DNA of 64,000 bases. Source: an uncultured Alphaproteobacteria bacterium (lineage in GTDB: Bacteria > Pseudomonadota > Alphaproteobacteria > Geminicoccales > Geminicoccaceae). A program made the translations under genes and the position numbers. A model generated the notes under the pieces. The model worked only from the letters and a program-made list of their open reading frames with translations, did no database searches and was not told where the DNA came from. The DNA lies in NCBI GenBank assembly GCA_937995535.1, contig CALKJU010000040.1, positions 78,178-142,177 on the forward strand. Direction: 5' to 3'. Shown here piece by piece: positions 60,068 through 64,000 of the stretch (the stretch's first letter is position 1; the number at the start of each line of letters is the position of its first letter).

Positions 60068-62553
60068 ACGACCTGCCGACCATCGACGAGCTGGCGCTGG
60101 GCGCCTTCCTGCACGACATCTGCAAGCTCGAGCAGCGCGCCGATCCGGACGAGCGCGAACTGCCGCCGAGCTCGCGCGGGCTGGAGGACACGATCCTCCC
60201 GACGGATCAGCAGAGCAAGCGCAAGACCCATCGCCACGCCCTGTTCAGCGACGGCTTCTTCGAGTGGGCGATGGACCAGCGGGCCTGGCCACCGCACGGG
60301 CTCGACCTGAAGAAGGCGCAAGCGGCCGCGATCTATCACCACAAGCCCGACGACGACCGCCCCTGGACCTGGCTCGTCGCCGAGGCCGACCGGCTCTCCT
60401 CGGGCATGGACCGCAAGGAGCGGGACGCGGCCCAGGAGGCGGACCTCGGCCATGGCGGCCGGCAGCGCTACCGGCAGACGCCGCTCCAGTCCCTGGCGAC
60501 CAAGGTGTGGCTCGGCCTGGGCGAGCCGCGGCCCGCGGCCTTCCGTGTGGCGCCGCTGACCCCGGCCGGGCTGATGCCGGAGCCGCGGCTCGACCCGACC
60601 ACCCTGCCCGCCGGCTACGAGAGCTGCCGCGCCGGCTTTCGCGCGGGTTTCCGCGAGCTCGCCGAGGCAGCGCACGGCAGCATCGAGCTGTTCCACGAGG
60701 GCCTGATCGCGCTCTCCGAGCGCTTCTGCTGGGCGGTGCCGTCCTCGACCATCGACCAGCCCGACGTGTCGCTGCACGACCACGCGCTCTCGGTGGCCGC
60801 CATCGCCACCGCCGCCTACGCCTGGCACGAGCAGGCGGGCGGGTTCGATCTCGCCGCGATCAAGGATCGGAAGCTTCCGAAGTACCGCCTGCTCGAGGGC
60901 GACCTGTCCGGGATCCAGGGCACGCTGTTCCGCTTGGCCCGGCAGCAGGTCAAGGGCGTCAACCGGATCCTGCGTGCGCGCTCGTTCCTGATGGGCGCCC
61001 TGCTCGAGGCCACCGCGCTGCTGATCCGCCGCGAGTTCCGGCTGCCGCCCTACGTCCTGCTCCAGCGCGCCGGCGGCAAGTTCCTGATGCTCTTGCCGAA
61101 CCTCCCGAACGTCGAATCCTCCGTCGAGAAGCTGCGCGAGACCATCGACCGCTGGCTCGCCGAGCGCTACGCCGGCGACCTCGCCCTCAACCTCGCGCTC
61201 GGGCCCGCCTTCTCCGGCGAGGGCTTTCTCAAGGCCAACTGGCAGCGGACGCAGGCCGAGCTGCGCGCCGCGGCCGACGCGGCCAAGCTGCAGCCGCTGC
61301 GCACCGTGATGACGCAGCCGGTGCTCGCCGCCGACTACGAGGAGGGCGCGGACGGCCACTGCCCCGCCTGCGGCGTGCGCCCGCGCAAGCCGGACTACAC
61401 CTCCGAGGTCGACCACGTCATGCGCTGCGCCGCCTGCCATGCCGAGCACGAGGTCGGCCGCGTCCTGCCGAAGCTCGAGGCGGTCCTCTGGCTGCCGATC
61501 GAGGATCCGCAACCGGCCGCCTTCGCCCCGTTCGACCGGCTGAAGCTTTTGCCGAAGGACGAGCCGGCGCGGCCGGGCGGCAACCCGCTGAGCGCATGGC
61601 GGCCGTTCGGCGGCGAGGCGTCATGGCCGGCGACCCAGCGCTTCCTCGCCAACCATGTGCCGCGGTTCCGTGACAAGGAATGGGACGAGCCGCGCTACCG
61701 GGATGTCGACCTCGAGCTCGCCGACATCGACCGGCTCGAGGAAGGGGCGATCAAGACCCTCGCCTACCTCGCCCAGGAGGACCGGGAGGAGGTCGACGGC
61801 CGCCTGGTCGGCCGGCCGATGCTGGCCGTGCTCAAGGCCGACGTCGACCGGCTGGGCCAGGTGTTCACCACGGGCCTCGGCGACGACCGCACCGTCGGCC
61901 GCGTCGTCGCCCTGTCACGGCTGATCGACGGCTTCTTCACCGGCTGGCTCACCGAGCTGCTCCGCAGCGAGTTCCCGAACGTCTACACCGTCTATGCCGG
62001 AGGGGACGATCTCCTGCTGATCGGACCCTGGCTGACGACGATCCGCCTCGCCCAGCGCCTCCGCCGGGACTTCGACGGGTTCAGCAACACTAATCCCAAC
62101 CTGACCCTGTCCGCCGGCATCGAGCTGCTCGACCCGGCCGAGCCCTTGAACCGCGCCGTCGCGCGCGCCGAGGAGCGGCTCGAGGCGGCCAAGCGTTGCG
62201 GCCGGAACCGCGTCGGGCTGATCGTCGACGCGCCGCTCGCCTGGGACGAGCTCGATCGCGCCCTCGACGACGCGCAATGGCTCAGCGACCGCATCCGCGA
62301 TCGGCAAGAGCCGTTCTCGCTGCAGCTGGTCTACAAGCTGCTGCATTTCGCCGACCTCAAGGCCAAGGCGGACGCCGGGGACAGCAACGCCGCGATCTGG
62401 CAGGCGCGGCTCAGCTACCACCTCGCCCGCGCCTTCCCCGACCGCCAACGCCGCGAGAAGGTGACGACGCGCGTGATGGCGCTGCTCGGCCCCGCCGGCG
62501 AGCGCCGCCCCGCCCGCATCCCGCTCACCATCGCCCTCTACCGCAACCGCTGA
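60064..62553 (+). CDS. csm1: Type III-A CRISPR Cas10/Csm1 (HD nuclease and palm cyclase)
   Basis: This 829-residue large subunit starts at GTG (VNDLPTIDEL), overlapping the CARF gene by four bases. An N-terminal HD domain has His17-Asp18 (FLHDICKLE), a central palm-like domain is followed by a zinc finger (Cys433, 436, 455, 458), and the second palm domain contains the intact GGDD (646-649, VYAGGDDLLLIGP). Both ssDNase and cyclic-oligoadenylate synthesis should work. KADVDRLGQVF (about 598) is the palm opening. It is the signature protein of subtype III-A (with csm2-csm3). Confidence 0.95.
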   Translation: MNDLPTIDELALGAFLHDICKLEQRADPDERELPPSSRGLEDTILPTDQQSKRKTHRHALFSDGFFEWAMDQRAWPPHGLDLKKAQAAAIYHHKPDDDRPWTWLVAEADRLSSGMDRKERDAAQEADLGHGGRQRYRQTPLQSLATKVWLGLGEPRPAAFRVAPLTPAGLMPEPRLDPTTLPAGYESCRAGFRAGFRELAEAAHGSIELFHEGLIALSERFCWAVPSSTIDQPDVSLHDHALSVAAIATAAYAWHEQAGGFDLAAIKDRKLPKYRLLEGDLSGIQGTLFRLARQQVKGVNRILRARSFLMGALLEATALLIRREFRLPPYVLLQRAGGKFLMLLPNLPNVESSVEKLRETIDRWLAERYAGDLALNLALGPAFSGEGFLKANWQRTQAELRAAADAAKLQPLRTVMTQPVLAADYEEGADGHCPACGVRPRKPDYTSEVDHVMRCAACHAEHEVGRVLPKLEAVLWLPIEDPQPAAFAPFDRLKLLPKDEPARPGGNPLSAWRPFGGEASWPATQRFLANHVPRFRDKEWDEPRYRDVDLELADIDRLEEGAIKTLAYLAQEDREEVDGRLVGRPMLAVLKADVDRLGQVFTTGLGDDRTVGRVVALSRLIDGFFTGWLTELLRSEFPNVYTVYAGGDDLLLIGPWLTTIRLAQRLRRDFDGFSNTNPNLTLSAGIELLDPAEPLNRAVARAEERLEAAKRCGRNRVGLIVDAPLAWDELDRALDDAQWLSDRIRDRQEPFSLQLVYKLLHFADLKAKADAGDSNAAIWQARLSYHLARAFPDRQRREKVTTRVMALLGPAGERRPARIPLTIALYRNR

Positions 62554-62563
62554 GGAGACGAGC

Positions 62564-63097
62564 ATGCAACGTGGAGCACCAGGCCATCGCCCCGGACCGC
62601 CGGGAGGCGGGCCTCGTGGCGGGCACGCGACCGCGGGCCCTGCCGGCGGAGGCGGCGGTGGCCAGGCCATCGAGCAGCGCCTCCAGGACCGGACACCCGT
62701 CCAGTATTTCGCGGCGGACGATCGCCGCTCCCTGCGGCCGGGCCTGCTCGACCAGGAGGCAGAAGAAGCGGCCAAGAAGATGCGCGGGATCCCCGCCTCG
62801 CAGCTCCGCCGCTTCTTCGGCTCGGTGATGGGCCTCAAGCGCCGGCTGGAGCTGGAGAAGCGCGACGCGGACTTCATCCGTGCCGAGATGGCGTTCCTCA
62901 AGGCCGCAGCGGCCTACGCCGCGAAGCGGCTGCCGCGCGCCCGGGACGGCGACCACGACCCGGACTGGATCGTCAACTTCCTCGCCCGCCATGCCAACGC
63001 CGTGAAGGACGAGAAGGACTTCCTCGCCTTCGCGCGGCACTTCGAGGCCGTCATGGCCTATCACAAGTGCTTCGAGATCAAGCAGCGTCGCGACTGA
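62564..63097 (+). CDS. csm2: Type III-A effector subunit Csm2 with Gly-rich N-terminal extension
   Basis: The protein is 177 residues. The C-terminal part (about 60-175, GIPASQLRRFFGSVMGLKRR, AAYAAKRLPRARDG, FARHFEAVMAYHKCFE) is the helical Csm2 core that lines the crRNA-target helix. Residues about 1-36 are a Gly/Pro/Arg/His-rich low-complexity segment unlike compact Csm2 proteins (typically about 120-140 residues). GAGGAG precedes the ATG. It is 10 bp after csm1 and 12 bp before csm3. Confidence 0.9.
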   Translation: MQRGAPGHRPGPPGGGPRGGHATAGPAGGGGGGQAIEQRLQDRTPVQYFAADDRRSLRPGLLDQEAEEAAKKMRGIPASQLRRFFGSVMGLKRRLELEKRDADFIRAEMAFLKAAAAYAAKRLPRARDGDHDPDWIVNFLARHANAVKDEKDFLAFARHFEAVMAYHKCFEIKQRRD

Positions 63098-63109
63098 GGA
63101 GATCGACCC

Positions 63110-63874
63110 ATGACCATCAGCCTGATCGGCCGCGCTCGGATCGAGGGACGCCTCGAGCTCCTCTCGGGCCTGCACATCGGCGCCGGCAAGGAGACCATCG
63201 AGATCGGCGGCATCGACAATGCCGTGATCAAGCACCCCCACACCGGAGAGCCCTACATCCCCGGCTCGTCGCTCAAGGGCAAACTGCGCTTCCTGCTCGA
63301 GTGGGCGTTCGGCAAGCTCCGCGAGGATGGCCATGTCTGGGGCTTCAACGACGCTTCGGGCCAGTCCTTCGTGCCGGACGACCCGGTGTTGCGGATCTTC
63401 GGGACACCCGCGAAGCGCGAGCAGTGGCGTGGCGGTCCGACACGCCTCGTCGTGCGCGACGCGCCGCTCGCCCGCGACTGGCTCGCCGAGACGCTCGGCC
63501 GCGGTCTGCCGCTGACCGAGGAGAAGACCGAGGTCCTGATCGACCGCATCGCCGGCAAGGCGCACGACCGGGTCGGGCCGCGGCAGACCGAGCGCGTGCC
63601 GGCCGGCGCCGTCTTCGATCTCGCCATGGTCTTTCGCCTCTACGATACCGGCGACGGCGGCGCGCGTGACAAGCAGTGCCTCAACTGGCTGCTGCAGGGC
63701 CTCGACTTCCTCGAGCAGGACGCGCTCGGTGGCTCGGGCTCGCGCGGCTACGGCCGGGTCCGCTTCCACCACCTCACCGTCGCCTTCGAGGCGCAGGAGC
63801 CGGTCCGCATCGACAACAGCTTTCGTGGCCACGCCTTCAACAGCACCAACCCGCCCGCGATCGTGAGCCTGTGA
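63110..63874 (+). CDS. csm3: Type III-A effector RAMP subunit Csm3
   Basis: The 254-residue Cas7-like subunit forms the crRNA backbone and cuts target RNA every six bases. Motifs are LELLSGLHIGAGKETIEIGGIDN with the catalytic Asp36, IPGSSLKGKLRFLLEWAFG, and GGSGSRGYGRVRF near residue 212, as in Csm3. Asp36 in GGIDN aligns with the conserved nuclease Asp. Its stop overlaps the csm4 ATG (TGATG). Confidence 0.94.
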   Translation: MTISLIGRARIEGRLELLSGLHIGAGKETIEIGGIDNAVIKHPHTGEPYIPGSSLKGKLRFLLEWAFGKLREDGHVWGFNDASGQSFVPDDPVLRIFGTPAKREQWRGGPTRLVVRDAPLARDWLAETLGRGLPLTEEKTEVLIDRIAGKAHDRVGPRQTERVPAGAVFDLAMVFRLYDTGDGGARDKQCLNWLLQGLDFLEQDALGGSGSRGYGRVRFHHLTVAFEAQEPVRIDNSFRGHAFNSTNPPAIVSL

Positions 63875-64000
63875 TGCCGCTGCACCGCTTCCGGCTGGCC
63901 CTCGACGGGCCGCTCGGCACGCCCCTGACCTCGGGCACGCTGTTCGGCCATCTCTGCTGGGCCAGGCTCCGCCGCGAGGGGGAGGCGGCGCTCACCGCCT
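63874..64000 (+). CDS. csm4: Csm4 (Cas5-like RAMP), 5' part only
   Basis: Only 42 codons are visible, starting at ATG overlapping the csm3 stop. The N-terminus reads MPLHRFRLALDGPLGTPLTS, then GTLFGHLCWARLRREGEAAL. The segment GTPLTSGTLFGHLCWA is the RAMP-type start of Csm4, the subunit that binds the crRNA 5' tag. The rest, with csm5 and the CRISPR array, lies outside the window. Confidence 0.85.
   Translation, partial: MPLHRFRLALDGPLGTPLTSGTLFGHLCWARLRREGEAALTA

Noticed and set aside
1..64000. tRNA, rRNA, transposase genes or insertion sequences
   Set aside because: None is recognisable; gaps are short and none shows tRNA-like cloverleaf sequence or IS ends, so the window appears to be stable chromosome.

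Overview
The window is about 64 kb of very GC-rich DNA (by eye near 70%), densely coding, with no intergenic gap above about 225 bp and no rRNA or tRNA gene that I can see. Gene content points to a free-living alphaproteobacterium: rpoZ next to a bifunctional Rel/Spo gene, moaE-moaD-pgsA-uvrC, engB-argB, an RpoH heat-shock sigma factor, an ELM1-family protein, a YifB ATPase, dodecin and a MipA/OmpV porin-like protein. Rhodospirillales or Geminicoccales-like lineages fit, but the species is not determinable from the sequence alone.

Layout. (1) 1-8615, minus strand: a long co-directional cluster. In transcription order it holds a lipoprotein, a degenerate Ser/Thr-kinase-like membrane protein with BON and DUF4384-like domains, a small secreted protein, ExbB, two ExbD, a TonB-like Pro/Ala-rich DUF4384-like protein, an OmpA-family protein, a CHASE2 adenylate/guanylate cyclase, and the start of another secreted protein. 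A consensus CRP-type palindrome lies just downstream of the cyclase. Divergent from this (8838-11502) is a secreted caspase-like/SH3/formylglycine-synthase-fold protein plus a small secreted companion. (2) 11510-18153: a two-domain glycosyltransferase, a coiled-coil protein, a radical-SAM protein with its SPASM-like cysteines placed N-terminally, and a second caspase-like protein with Sel1 repeats. (3) 18337-25111: a surface-chemistry island with three sulfotransferases, a GT8-like protein, an LpxL-type acyltransferase, an ELM1 protein and a 2OG-Fe(II) oxygenase. (4) 25124-52637: housekeeping genes (argB, engB, a class III aminotransferase, dodecin, yifB, the rel/spoT and rpoZ genes, a NYN nuclease plus family-5 UDG, motB/motA, smpB, dapA, slt, rhomboid, a molybdenum hydroxylase subunit, moaE/moaD, pgsA, uvrC, ubiH-like, rpoH, mtnA). 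(5) 52682-57864: a methyltransferase, an orphan pair of CUT1 sugar-ABC permeases, a DUF2076 protein, an SDR and an acyl-CoA dehydrogenase. (6) 58050-64000: a type III-A CRISPR-Cas operon (cas6, a CARF protein of the NE0113 type, cas10/csm1, csm2, csm3, start of csm4) running off the window. No CRISPR array is inside the window.

How the parts may work together. The 1-11.5 kb cluster looks like one envelope-spanning signalling or proteolysis module: an ExbB/ExbD/TonB-like energy coupler, an OmpA peptidoglycan anchor, a pseudokinase with a periplasmic domain, a CHASE2 cyclase and a caspase-like effector. Two caspase-like proteins and a 104-residue secreted protein share the same short helical module. 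One perfect and two one-mismatch TGTGA-N6-TCACA sites lie about 100-130 bp upstream of the partial secreted gene, the pseudokinase gene and cas6. This suggests, but does not prove, that cyclic nucleotide made by the cyclase could act through a CRP-type regulator on both the envelope cluster and the CRISPR operon. The sulfotransferase island most likely builds or decorates a sulfated surface glycolipid or polysaccharide.
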